From the NCBI RefSeq assembly GCF_003590875.1, contig NZ_QYUN01000002.1, forward strand, positions 2,604,001-2,668,000: a DNA stretch of 64,000 nucleotides, read 5' to 3'. Below the pieces are notes generated by a model that did not search any database, was not told where the DNA came from, and saw only the letters and a list, made by a program, of their open reading frames with translations. Below are positions 57,206-64,000 of this stretch, piece after piece; positions within the stretch are counted from its first letter, which is position 1, and each line of letters starts with the position of its first letter. The stretch is from Noviherbaspirillum cavernae. Lineage in GTDB: Bacteria; Pseudomonadota; Gammaproteobacteria; Burkholderiales; Burkholderiaceae_D. Made by a program: the position numbers and the translations under genes.

Positions 57206-58156
57206 ATGCAAAAAAGACTGAAAATCCTGACCTGGCACACACATGGCAGCTACCTCCACTACCTGAGCCGGGCGCCGCACGATTTCCATGTTCTCTCCAA
57301 ACCGGACCGCCCGCCCGGTTATGGCGGAAAATGCGGCCACCTGCCGTGGGGCGAGAACGTGATCGACATGCCGGTCGCTGAAGTCAGGAATCATCAGTTC
57401 GATTGCATCCTGTTCCAGGATGACGCGCAATACCTGACGGATCAGCATGTCTACCTGAGCGAAGCGCAGCGCCGCCTGCCGAAAATCTATCTCGAACACG
57501 ACACCCCGCGCGATCATCCGACCGCCATGCCGCATCCCGTCGATGACCCCGCGATCCTGCTGGTGCATGTCACGCACTTCAATGCCTTGATGTGGGACAA
57601 CCGCCGTACGCCGGTACGCATCATCGAGCATGGCGTGAGCGTGCCCGACGGGGTGGACTATGACGGCGGCAAGGCACGCGGTCTGGTCGTGGTCAATCAT
57701 CTGGCCAGGCGCGGCCGACGCCTGGGCAGCGACCTCTATCTACGTGCGCGGGAGCAGGTGCCGCTCGACCTGGTCGGCATGGGTGCGGATGAAATGCCCG
57801 GCGGCCTCGGTGAAATCCTGCATGCGCAGCTGCCCGCGTTCGCCGCCGCCTACCGTTTCTTCTTCCATCCGATCCGCTATACCAGCCTCGGCCTCGCCGT
57901 CATCGAGGCGATGATGGTGGGCGTGCCGGTAGTGGCGCTGGCGACCACCGAGATGCCGACTGTCATCGACAACGGCGTATCGGGCTACGCAAACACCAAT
58001 CTCGACAAGCTGATCATCCACATGCAAGACCTGCTGGCCGATCCGGACGGGGCGCGCCTGCTGGGCGTCGCCGGACAGCGCATCGCGCGCGAACGCTTCC
58101 ACATCGGCCGATTCGTTGAAGACTGGAATTCGGCCTTCAGAATGGTTGCGATGTAG
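57206..58156 (+). CDS. Glycosyltransferase (GT4-like, GT-B fold)
   Basis: A 316-residue protein. The N-terminal half is divergent (ILTWHTHGSYLHYLSRAPHD; KPDRPPGYGGKCGHLPWGEN). The C-terminal half has the GT4 nucleotide-sugar-binding region (YRFFFHPIRYTSLGLAVIEA, MMVGVPVVALATTEMPTVID, NGVSGYANTN). The start is set at ATG 57206, ahead of the conserved strand. It probably works with the preceding GT2. Confidence 0.8.
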   Translation: MQKRLKILTWHTHGSYLHYLSRAPHDFHVLSKPDRPPGYGGKCGHLPWGENVIDMPVAEVRNHQFDCILFQDDAQYLTDQHVYLSEAQRRLPKIYLEHDTPRDHPTAMPHPVDDPAILLVHVTHFNALMWDNRRTPVRIIEHGVSVPDGVDYDGGKARGLVVVNHLARRGRRLGSDLYLRAREQVPLDLVGMGADEMPGGLGEILHAQLPAFAAAYRFFFHPIRYTSLGLAVIEAMMVGVPVVALATTEMPTVIDNGVSGYANTNLDKLIIHMQDLLADPDGARLLGVAGQRIARERFHIGRFVEDWNSAFRMVAM

Positions 58157-58240
58157 CAGGATACTTTCAGCTGCGCCGGTACAGAAGCAATGCCGCGCCG
58201 CAGCGCGCACCGGCAACCTTTTCCTGCCGGCCGTCAATAT

Positions 58241-58549
58241 TCAGGACCAGGTGTAGAACACCAGCCGCGCCAGTGCCGAATCGAAGTACAGCGTCTTCCA
58301 CGGAATCGCAACCCGGGAAACGCGCCGCCCTTTGCGGCATGCCACCATCACATAGCGTACCTGTCGTGTGCGTACGTCGACAATCAAGTGTTCCACCCTC
58401 CCGATCGGCTCGCCTTCAGCCGTCACGACCGGACATTCGCGCAACATGTCCGTCGCACAGGATTCGCCAGAAGAAACACGGGCCAGACGCACCGGTTTCT
58501 CGTTTCTCGATTGCTGCGCCTTGTCAGCGCTGCCGACTGTACGTTGCAT
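58241..58549 (-). CDS. PRC-barrel domain protein
   Basis: A 102-residue protein with a PRC barrel at residues ~35-100 (DMLRECPVVTAEGEPIGRVE; HLIVDVRTRQVRYVMVACRK; SRVAIPWKTLYFDSALARLV). ATG 58549 is chosen because GAAGGAAGGGAAC lies directly before it. It lies 41 bases downstream of the membrane protein gene on the same strand. It is a second PRC-barrel copy in this window. Confidence 0.78.
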   Translation of the reverse strand: MQRTVGSADKAQQSRNEKPVRLARVSSGESCATDMLRECPVVTAEGEPIGRVEHLIVDVRTRQVRYVMVACRKGRRVSRVAIPWKTLYFDSALARLVFYTWS

Positions 58550-58590
58550 GTTCCCTTCCTTCATCGATCAAGATTGCGGCCGGGCCTGCG

Positions 58591-59415
58591 TCACGAGGTG
58601 CGCACCGGCGTCCCCATCGTTCCAGACCAACTGATACGGCGCGCACCTGCCGCGCCCAACGCGCCGCCCCCGATGCCGACTGCCAATGCCAGCGCCACGG
58701 CGGCAAACACGACCCATGCCGCCGCGCCCGCGCCCTGGACCGCTGTTTCCACCGCGGCACGTCCTTGCGGCGAGGCGCTCTCCGCCGAACCGGACAGGAC
58801 CAGCGCCTGGTCCACGATTTTCTCTGCGCGTGCGCGATCCATTCCGGTGGCATCGGTCAATTGCGTAATTGCCTCTTCGCGCCGTCCCGCTTGTATCGCT
58901 TGCTGGAAGTTCTGCAATTCTTCGGCATCCATGATCCCGTTCTGGCCGCGCATCATCGCGCCCGTATCACCCTCCACTGCGCCGCGCGCGATCTGGCCCA
59001 CGTTGGCAAACACGCCGCTGATCAGCGATCCGCCGGCCGAAGTCGCCAGCACGGCAAACAGGATGGTGGTCACAGCCCACGACACCGCGCCATGCAACAC
59101 GCCATCGGATTTGCGCTTCAAACCGGACATGCGCGCTGCCACGTAACCGCCGGCGAAGGCCGCAATGAGCATGCTGACACCGGCCCACAGTAACGGCCCC
59201 GCTCCGACATTGTCGTCTTGCGTCATACCCGCGCTGGAAAGGCCGCTGGCGATGCCCAGTAAAGTCAGCGCCAGCTGAATCGAAATGCCGACGGCCACCC
59301 CTGCCAGCACGGCGCCCCAGCGTATGGCCGGAAACAGCGGCTGTCGCAGGTACTCGGCAGGCATTGCAGCGTCAACCCCGATTTCGCTGCTGGTGGATTG
59401 TGGGAAGGTCGCCAT
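58591..59415 (-). CDS. Membrane protein of unknown function
   Basis: A 274-residue protein. Two N-terminal helices (AIRWGAVLAGVAVGISIQLA; LLWAGVSMLIAAFAGGYVAA), one near 130-155 and one near the C-terminus (AAAWVVFAAVALALAVGIGG) flank a soluble stretch (MDAEELQNFQQAIQAGRREE; GMDRARAEKIVDQALVLSGS). This YrzE/TIGR04086-like arrangement occurs beside PRC-barrel genes in many soil proteobacteria. AGGAGCAACGGAG lies before the ATG. Confidence 0.7.
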   Translation of the reverse strand: MATFPQSTSSEIGVDAAMPAEYLRQPLFPAIRWGAVLAGVAVGISIQLALTLLGIASGLSSAGMTQDDNVGAGPLLWAGVSMLIAAFAGGYVAARMSGLKRKSDGVLHGAVSWAVTTILFAVLATSAGGSLISGVFANVGQIARGAVEGDTGAMMRGQNGIMDAEELQNFQQAIQAGRREEAITQLTDATGMDRARAEKIVDQALVLSGSAESASPQGRAAVETAVQGAGAAAWVVFAAVALALAVGIGGGALGAAGARRISWSGTMGTPVRTS

Positions 59416-59634
59416 CTCCGTTGCTCCTGTAAAAGCGGAAGGAAGCAAACCTGCAAATTGTTGTCTCGTGGCGGAGGGCTTCCTCTCCTTCATAAACTGC
59501 AACAACCATGCCAAAAAATCCGCACGGACGGAGAGGATTGAGATTCATTCAAGTTATCAGGCTCGCGCAGGAACGCAAGGAATTGAAAAACAAAGTTACC
59601 AATTGCAGTCGCAAACGGTGCATGGCTGCGGTTT

Positions 59635-60444
59635 TCACCCCTCTTTCGCTCTCATCTCGTCCAGCGTTATCTTCATGCGCCGCAGAAACTCGTGGCGCAC
59701 GTGCCACTGTTTTGCGGGAATGACCTTGATGCGACCCCGCACATTGACCGATGCGGCCTCGATCTTTTCCACGCCGGCGATATCGATGTCGTCAAGAATG
59801 AGCGATCCAAGCACGGTATCCTGCCGCATCTCGTCGCTGGTACGGCGCATGGCCGCGAACAGGGTTTCCATATCCTCGCTGCGCGGCACGTTCAGGTCGA
59901 TGATGGCATAGGCGAAATCGCGGCTCTTGTTGGTCACCGTCGTGATCATGCCGTTGGGAATGAAGTGCACGCTGCCGTCATAATCGCGGATACGGATGTG
60001 GCGCAAGGTCACGCGCTCGACATATCCCGACTTGCCTGCCGCTTCGATGGTGTCGCCCTCGCTGACCTGATTCTCTATCAACAGGAACAGGCCGCTGAAA
60101 AAATCCTTCACCAGACTCTGCGCGCCGAAACCGACCGCGATGCCTGCCACCCCGGCGGTCGCAATGACGGGCGCGACCGATATCCCGAGTTCACTCATGG
60201 TCAGCATCGCCGCCATCGCGGTGATCACGACGTTCGAGGTATACCGGAACACGCTGGTCAAGGTTCCGATGCGCCTGGAATCGCGCAGTTCGGTCGTCCG
60301 CGTGACGATGTGATCACGAAACGCGGTCAGCAGCCTGCGCAGAAAACCCAGCGATATGCCGGCAAGCAGCCAGATGAGGAAGATACGGCCAAACGTGCGC
60401 CCCGTACCGAGCCATGGATTCAATGCATCGAAGTCGAACATCAT
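59635..60444 (-). CDS. Small-conductance mechanosensitive channel family protein
   Basis: A 269-residue MscS-family protein. It has two to three helices before the pore-lining TM3 (VIATAGVAGIAVGFGAQSLV, then KDFFSGLFLLIENQ). The beta domain is VSEGDTIEAAGKSGYVERVT and FIPNGMITTVTNKSRDFAYA, and the alpha/beta end is MRRMKIT-like. It releases solutes on hypo-osmotic shock. Start ATG 60444 or the adjacent 60441. The upstream frame extension is not protein-like. Confidence 0.88.
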   Translation of the reverse strand: MMFDFDALNPWLGTGRTFGRIFLIWLLAGISLGFLRRLLTAFRDHIVTRTTELRDSRRIGTLTSVFRYTSNVVITAMAAMLTMSELGISVAPVIATAGVAGIAVGFGAQSLVKDFFSGLFLLIENQVSEGDTIEAAGKSGYVERVTLRHIRIRDYDGSVHFIPNGMITTVTNKSRDFAYAIIDLNVPRSEDMETLFAAMRRTSDEMRQDTVLGSLILDDIDIAGVEKIEAASVNVRGRIKVIPAKQWHVRHEFLRRMKITLDEMRAKEG

Positions 60445-60613
60445 GTCGTTGATTCTTCTTGTTGGAAACATGCTTCGGCGGTCCGCACACGCCAATGCAG
60501 CCCCATCAGCGCCGCGGGCCGCGACGTCAAGTGGGGCTGCATCTGCAACCGGAAAGGAAGCGGCCAACGTGTCGATGCGTGCCGATGCGTTGTGCCTTTA
60601 TCAAGAAGACCGT

Positions 60614-61087
60614 TTACCTGGCGATACGTTCGACGATCGCGCCGTTTTGCAGCCTGACGCGTTCGCCCTTCTGCACGGCAGGCGGCGCATCCTGCGTGAG
60701 CGTCTGCGTGGAGCCGTTATCCATCACCACCACAACACGATAGGATTGTTCGCCGGCACTCATGTTCTTCGACACCTGGTTTCCTGCCAGCGCGCCGCCT
60801 GCCGCACCCGCAACAGTCGCGGCGGTTCGTCCGGTACCCGATCCGATCTGATTGCCGAGCAGGCCGCCGACCACAGCGCCGCCCACCATTCCCAGCGCCG
60901 AACCTTGCGCTTGACGCTGCACCACGTCAATCGATTGCACCACGCCATAGCCGCTGGCACTGCTGGTCGATGCAGCGCTGGCCGGAGAAGTGCTGTTGCC
61001 GTAGGTCGGCTGCGAGGTGCTGCCGCATGCGCCAAGAGCGAACACGACGGGGACGATGGCCAACGCTTTCATTTTTCCTGGGGACAT
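60614..61087 (-). CDS. Glycine-zipper outer-membrane lipoprotein (SlyB/YmgG-like)
   Basis: A 157-residue lipoprotein. The signal peptide ends VFALGACGST (lipobox LGAC). A Ser/Ala linker leads to a glycine-zipper 2TM domain (ALGMVGGAVVGGLLGNQIGS, GTGRTAATVAGAAGGALAGN) and a C-terminal beta domain (YRVVVVMDNGSTQTLTQDAP; GERVRLQNGAIVERI). GGAGCCCGAT precedes ATG 61087. A later ATG at 61072 is possible. Confidence 0.87.
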   Translation of the reverse strand: MSPGKMKALAIVPVVFALGACGSTSQPTYGNSTSPASAASTSSASGYGVVQSIDVVQRQAQGSALGMVGGAVVGGLLGNQIGSGTGRTAATVAGAAGGALAGNQVSKNMSAGEQSYRVVVVMDNGSTQTLTQDAPPAVQKGERVRLQNGAIVERIAR

Positions 61088-61459
61088 ATCGGGCTCCTCT
61101 GAGAATGGTCTTTACATACCGTCACCAAGGATGGCATGCAGGGAACATGCCAATGCATCTCGATCGAAGGCCTCGCCATATCCATACGCAAAGCCGAATG
61201 CTCTTGCGTAATTGTTTCTATCGCTCCCCCTGCATCCCGCGTTTTACATCCATATGTATTTATTACGCGAACGCTGTGCCGGGTCAGTCGATGCCCATGC
61301 CGCTGCCACGCTCGACGCGTCGCCATGACAAGGCATCGGCATGCCGAGAACCGCTTCGCGCAAGCGAAGCCTGAAGTCTGCGTTGAAAATGCGGCACATG
61401 GTGGGTACATCGCTTGCTTTGGGGGGATCCACATTCAACACTTTGGAATTCCCGTATCC
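61088..61459. other. Divergent promoter region of the glycine-zipper and GT4 genes
   Basis: 370 bases without a gene. An A/T-rich stretch near 61240-61265 is a likely promoter area. The GT4 frame is open leftwards to 61136, but this upstream part has no homology-like sequence and no binding site. Confidence 0.4.
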
Positions 61460-62749
61460 ATGCGAAAGATTGCCTTGATCAGCGAGCATGCCTCGCCGCT
61501 GGCCACGCTCGGCGGTACCGACAGCGGCGGACAGAATGTGTACGTCGCCCATCTTGCGCGGCAGCTGGCCCGTTCCGGCTACTTGATCGATGTGTTCACG
61601 CGTGCCGATTCGAAATCGCAGAATCAGGTTGTCCGTTGGTTGCCGAATGTACGCATCGTGCATGTGACTGCGGGCCCGCGTCATTTCATTCCCAAGGAAG
61701 CGATGCTGCCGCACATGGAGCAATTCAGCCGCTCCGTGCTGCGTTATGCGCATCGTCAAAAAATTCCGTATGACCTTGTTCACGCCAATTTCTTCATGTC
61801 CGGCATGGTCGCCCGACAATTGCAACAGGCCTTGGACATTCCCTTCGTCATCACCTTCCATGCGCTCGGTCTGGTGCGGCGTCTGTCCCAGGGACAGGCC
61901 GACGGTTTTCCCGATATCCGCTTCGCGATCGAAAAGCAGCTCATGCGGGATGCCGCCCGCATCATTGCCGAATGTCCGCAAGACCGGCTGGACATGGAGG
62001 CTCTGTATGACGCGCCGGGCGACAAGATCGATATCGTGCCGTGCGGTTTCGACCCCGAGGAATTCGCCCCGCTGGCGGTCGATGCGCGCCAGCAATTGGG
62101 ATTCGGCCAGGAAGATTTCATCGTGCTGCAGCTTGGGCGCATGGTGCCGCGCAAGGGTGTGGACAACGTGATCCGCGCGACAGCGATATTGCAGCAGCGT
62201 TACGGAACGCCGGCGCAACTGGTAATCGTCGGCGGCAATACGGAATGCCCCGATCCGGTCATGACCCCGGAGCTGGGGCGGCTGATGGAACTGGCGCAAT
62301 CGCTCGGCATCGCCGACAGCGTCAAGTTCACCGGGCAACGCGGACGCGACCAGTTGCGCTACTACTACAGCGCCGCCAACGTATTTTGCACCACGCCATG
62401 GTACGAACCGTTTGGCATCACGCCGGTAGAGGCGATGGCATGCGGCACACCGGTGGTCGGCACGGCAGTCGGTGGTATCAAGACAACGGTGGTCGATGGT
62501 GAAACCGGCTATCTCGTGCCGCCGAACGATCCCGATGCCCTGGCGGAACGACTGGCATGGCTGCAACGGCATCCGCATATGGCACAGCGCCTTGGCTGGG
62601 CCGGCATGCGCCGCGCGTACCGGCAATACACATGGCGCAACGTCGCGTCCCGCATTTCCGACGTCTATGAAGCGGCAATCGAAGCGGCAACGCCATACGG
62701 GACCGAAGCGCGCGTGGCGGCAGCCGGCGATGCGGGCTTGAGCGGTTGA
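61460..62749 (+). CDS. Glycosyltransferase family 4 (MshA/sucrose-phosphate-synthase-like)
   Basis: A 429-residue GT-B enzyme. It has MRKIALISEHASPLATLGGT, DSGGQNVYVAHLARQLARSG (the glycine-rich acceptor loop of MshA- and SPS-like enzymes), VHANFFMSGMVARQLQQALD, VPCGFDPEEFAP, VLQLGRMVPRKGVDNVIRAT and the donor-binding YEPFGITPVEAMACGTPVVG. It probably starts a surface-sugar operon with the SDR and HAD genes that follow. No Shine-Dalgarno is visible before the ATG. Confidence 0.87.
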   Translation: MRKIALISEHASPLATLGGTDSGGQNVYVAHLARQLARSGYLIDVFTRADSKSQNQVVRWLPNVRIVHVTAGPRHFIPKEAMLPHMEQFSRSVLRYAHRQKIPYDLVHANFFMSGMVARQLQQALDIPFVITFHALGLVRRLSQGQADGFPDIRFAIEKQLMRDAARIIAECPQDRLDMEALYDAPGDKIDIVPCGFDPEEFAPLAVDARQQLGFGQEDFIVLQLGRMVPRKGVDNVIRATAILQQRYGTPAQLVIVGGNTECPDPVMTPELGRLMELAQSLGIADSVKFTGQRGRDQLRYYYSAANVFCTTPWYEPFGITPVEAMACGTPVVGTAVGGIKTTVVDGETGYLVPPNDPDALAERLAWLQRHPHMAQRLGWAGMRRAYRQYTWRNVASRISDVYEAAIEAATPYGTEARVAAAGDAGLSG

Positions 62750-62800
62750 TCAATTGCGCATGCCCGCCCTTTTCACGTTCTCTTTCTCGTGGAGGCTGAA

Positions 62801-63547
62801 ATGAACGCATCCGAAACAGCATCCGTTTCCGTCAAGTCCGAGGAACTGTCCGGCAAAGCCATTCTCGTCACCGGCGGCGCCAGCGGCCTGGGCGCCGCCC
62901 TGTGTGAGGTGCTGTCCGACGCAGGCGCCCGCGTGATGGTGGCCGATCTCGATCACGACCGTGCCGTGCGCGTGGCCGATCGCTTGCACGCGGACGCCAT
63001 CGCGCTCGATGTGGGCGACCCCGCCGCTGCGGAGATGGCGGTCGAAGCAAGCGTGCGGCAATTCGGCAAGCTTGACGTGCTGATCAACAATGCCGGTGTG
63101 GACGTCACGTGCTCGCTGGAAGACCTGTCCATATCCGATTGGGAACGGGTGATCCGCACCAATCTGCACGGTCCCTTCCTGATGTCCAGGTTCGCCGCGC
63201 GGCGGATGCGACAGGCCGGCCATGGCCATATCGTCAACATCGCATCGACGGCGGCGAAGCGGGCATGGCCGAACGCGGCGGCCTACCATGCCAGCAAGTG
63301 GGGCCTGCTGGGCCTGTCGCACGCGCTGCATGCGGAATTGCGGCCTTTCAATATCAAGGTGACCGCCGTCATCGCGGGCGGCATGCGCACGCCCTTCCTG
63401 CTGGACAGGTTCCCCGACATCGATATCACCACCTTGCAGGAGCCGGCCAACGTCGCAAGAGCGGTGAAATCGGTGCTGACCTTGCCCGACGAAACGGTGA
63501 TTTCGGAAATCATGGTGCTGCCGATGCGCGAAACCTCATGGCCGTAG
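62801..63547 (+). CDS. Short-chain dehydrogenase/reductase
   Basis: A 248-residue classical SDR with the cofactor motif TGGASGLGAALCEVL (~22), LINNAGVDV (~97), Ser in VNIASTAAKRAW and the active-site YHASKWG (Tyr-x-x-x-Lys, ~165). VADLDHDRAVR after strand 2 suggests NAD preference. ATG 62801 follows TGGAGGCTGAA. It is placed between the GT4 and the GmhB-like phosphatase, so a sugar-related substrate is inferred. Confidence 0.87.
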   Translation: MNASETASVSVKSEELSGKAILVTGGASGLGAALCEVLSDAGARVMVADLDHDRAVRVADRLHADAIALDVGDPAAAEMAVEASVRQFGKLDVLINNAGVDVTCSLEDLSISDWERVIRTNLHGPFLMSRFAARRMRQAGHGHIVNIASTAAKRAWPNAAAYHASKWGLLGLSHALHAELRPFNIKVTAVIAGGMRTPFLLDRFPDIDITTLQEPANVARAVKSVLTLPDETVISEIMVLPMRETSWP

Positions 63548-63623
63548 GTTCCGTTGCCCGAACAAGTCATTGCAGCCGGCGTATTCACGCCACTTCGCAA
63601 GCCGCCATTCACAGCTCCGCACC

Positions 63624-64000
63624 ATGCGCGCAATCTTCCTCGACAAGGACGGCACTCTGATCGAGAACGTCCCCCACAACGTCAATCCGGAGCTGATCGC
63701 CCTGACATGGCTTGCCGGACCGGCACTGCAGCTCTTTCAGCAGATGGGCTATGCGCTCTTCGTGGTCAGCAATCAGCCCGGCATCGCGCATGGCTGCTTC
63801 ACCGAAGCGTCGCTGGAAACGGTGCGGCATCGTCTGGCCGAACTGCTGGCGCAATACGGCGTCAGCCTGAACGGCTTCTACTATTGCCCGCACAGCGCGG
63901 ATGGCATGGTCGCGCCTTATGCCACGCAATGCGCCTGCCGCAAACCGGAACCGGGCATGCTGCGCCGCGCAGCGCAGGAGCATGGCATCGACCTTGCGCG
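63624..64000 (+). CDS. gmhB: HAD-IIIA phosphatase, GmhB-like (runs off right edge)
   Basis: The first ~125 residues of a histidinol-phosphatase/GmhB-type HAD enzyme. The nucleophile motif is FLDKDGTLIE (residues 5-14), then VVSNQPGIAHGCF, and the zinc-binding YYCPHSADG and CACRKPEPGMLRRAAQEHG, typical of D-glycero-D-manno-heptose 1,7-bisphosphate phosphatase. It suggests a heptose/LPS-type cluster continuing beyond the window. The last HAD motif is not in view. Confidence 0.85.
   Translation, partial: MRAIFLDKDGTLIENVPHNVNPELIALTWLAGPALQLFQQMGYALFVVSNQPGIAHGCFTEASLETVRHRLAELLAQYGVSLNGFYYCPHSADGMVAPYATQCACRKPEPGMLRRAAQEHGIDLA

Overview
The window looks like chromosomal DNA of a GC-rich betaproteobacterium, most likely Oxalobacteraceae (Herbaspirillum / Noviherbaspirillum / Herminiimonas relatives). 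This rests on gene content and protein style: class I fumarase beside murI, an EpsA-type LuxR regulator, a complete protocatechuate branch under an IclR-type PcaR, and two Liv-type ABC transporters. The genus is an inference. There is no rRNA, no phage module and no CRISPR array. One tRNA (His) is present.

Layout. 1-3.9 kb: acsA (partial), a YqhA-like membrane protein, fumarase, glutamate racemase, tRNA-His. 4-6.4 kb: small stress or envelope proteins and low-information DNA, including a 35-residue membrane peptide gene. 6.5-11.3 kb: a complete Liv-type ABC transporter, with the binding protein divergent from livHMGF. 11.4-13.1 kb: a small HTH protein and EpsA. 13.5-31 kb: a catabolic block for 4-hydroxybenzoate and protocatechuate: pobR/pobA, a second binding protein, a second livHMGF set, pcaIJF-pcaHGBDC and pcaR. 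PobA makes protocatechuate. PcaHG opens the ring, PcaB, PcaC and PcaD give 3-oxoadipate, and PcaIJ and PcaF give succinyl-CoA and acetyl-CoA. PcaR-like operators lie at pcaI/pcaR and also upstream of the second binding protein, which ties that transporter to the pathway.

The most notable object is between the second binding protein and its livF (about 17.35-20.03 kb). It is a two-cassette integron array on the minus strand. One cassette encodes an OLD-family ATPase/TOPRIM protein and the other a YdeI/DUF1905 protein. The OLD cassette has matching ends (TTATGC at its start, GCATAAC at its attC). Upstream lies an attI-like site whose three GTTA cores have the same 19- and 32-nt spacing that I recall for class 1 attI. 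No integrase gene is present, and the far end of the array ends in a decayed attC.

32-41 kb: GNAT, PPK2, a GreA/GreB C-terminal (Rnk-like) protein, the aspD-aspT aspartate/alanine energy module, a YqjD-YqjE-YqjK trio and an entericidin-like lipoprotein. 41.7-46 kb: a tightly overlapped cluster of a C39-like cysteine peptidase, an RLAN/ATP-grasp ligase, a GCS2-type carboxylate-amine ligase and an N-formylglutamate amidohydrolase. It probably makes or modifies an amide-linked small molecule of unknown structure. 46-64 kb: surface-sugar and stress genes. These are UDP-glucuronate decarboxylase, a GT9 transferase and a carbamoyltransferase in overlap; a CPA1 antiporter; an SRPBCC-Hsp20 fusion; an ATM1-type exporter; further glycosyltransferases; PRC-barrel, MscS and glycine-zipper proteins; and at the right edge a GT4-SDR-HAD (GmhB-like) group that continues beyond the window.

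Mobile and repeat DNA: a 111-bp MITE with 18-19-bp inverted ends inside the pca operon, and two REPIN-like GTAG palindrome pairs with different but compensating stems.
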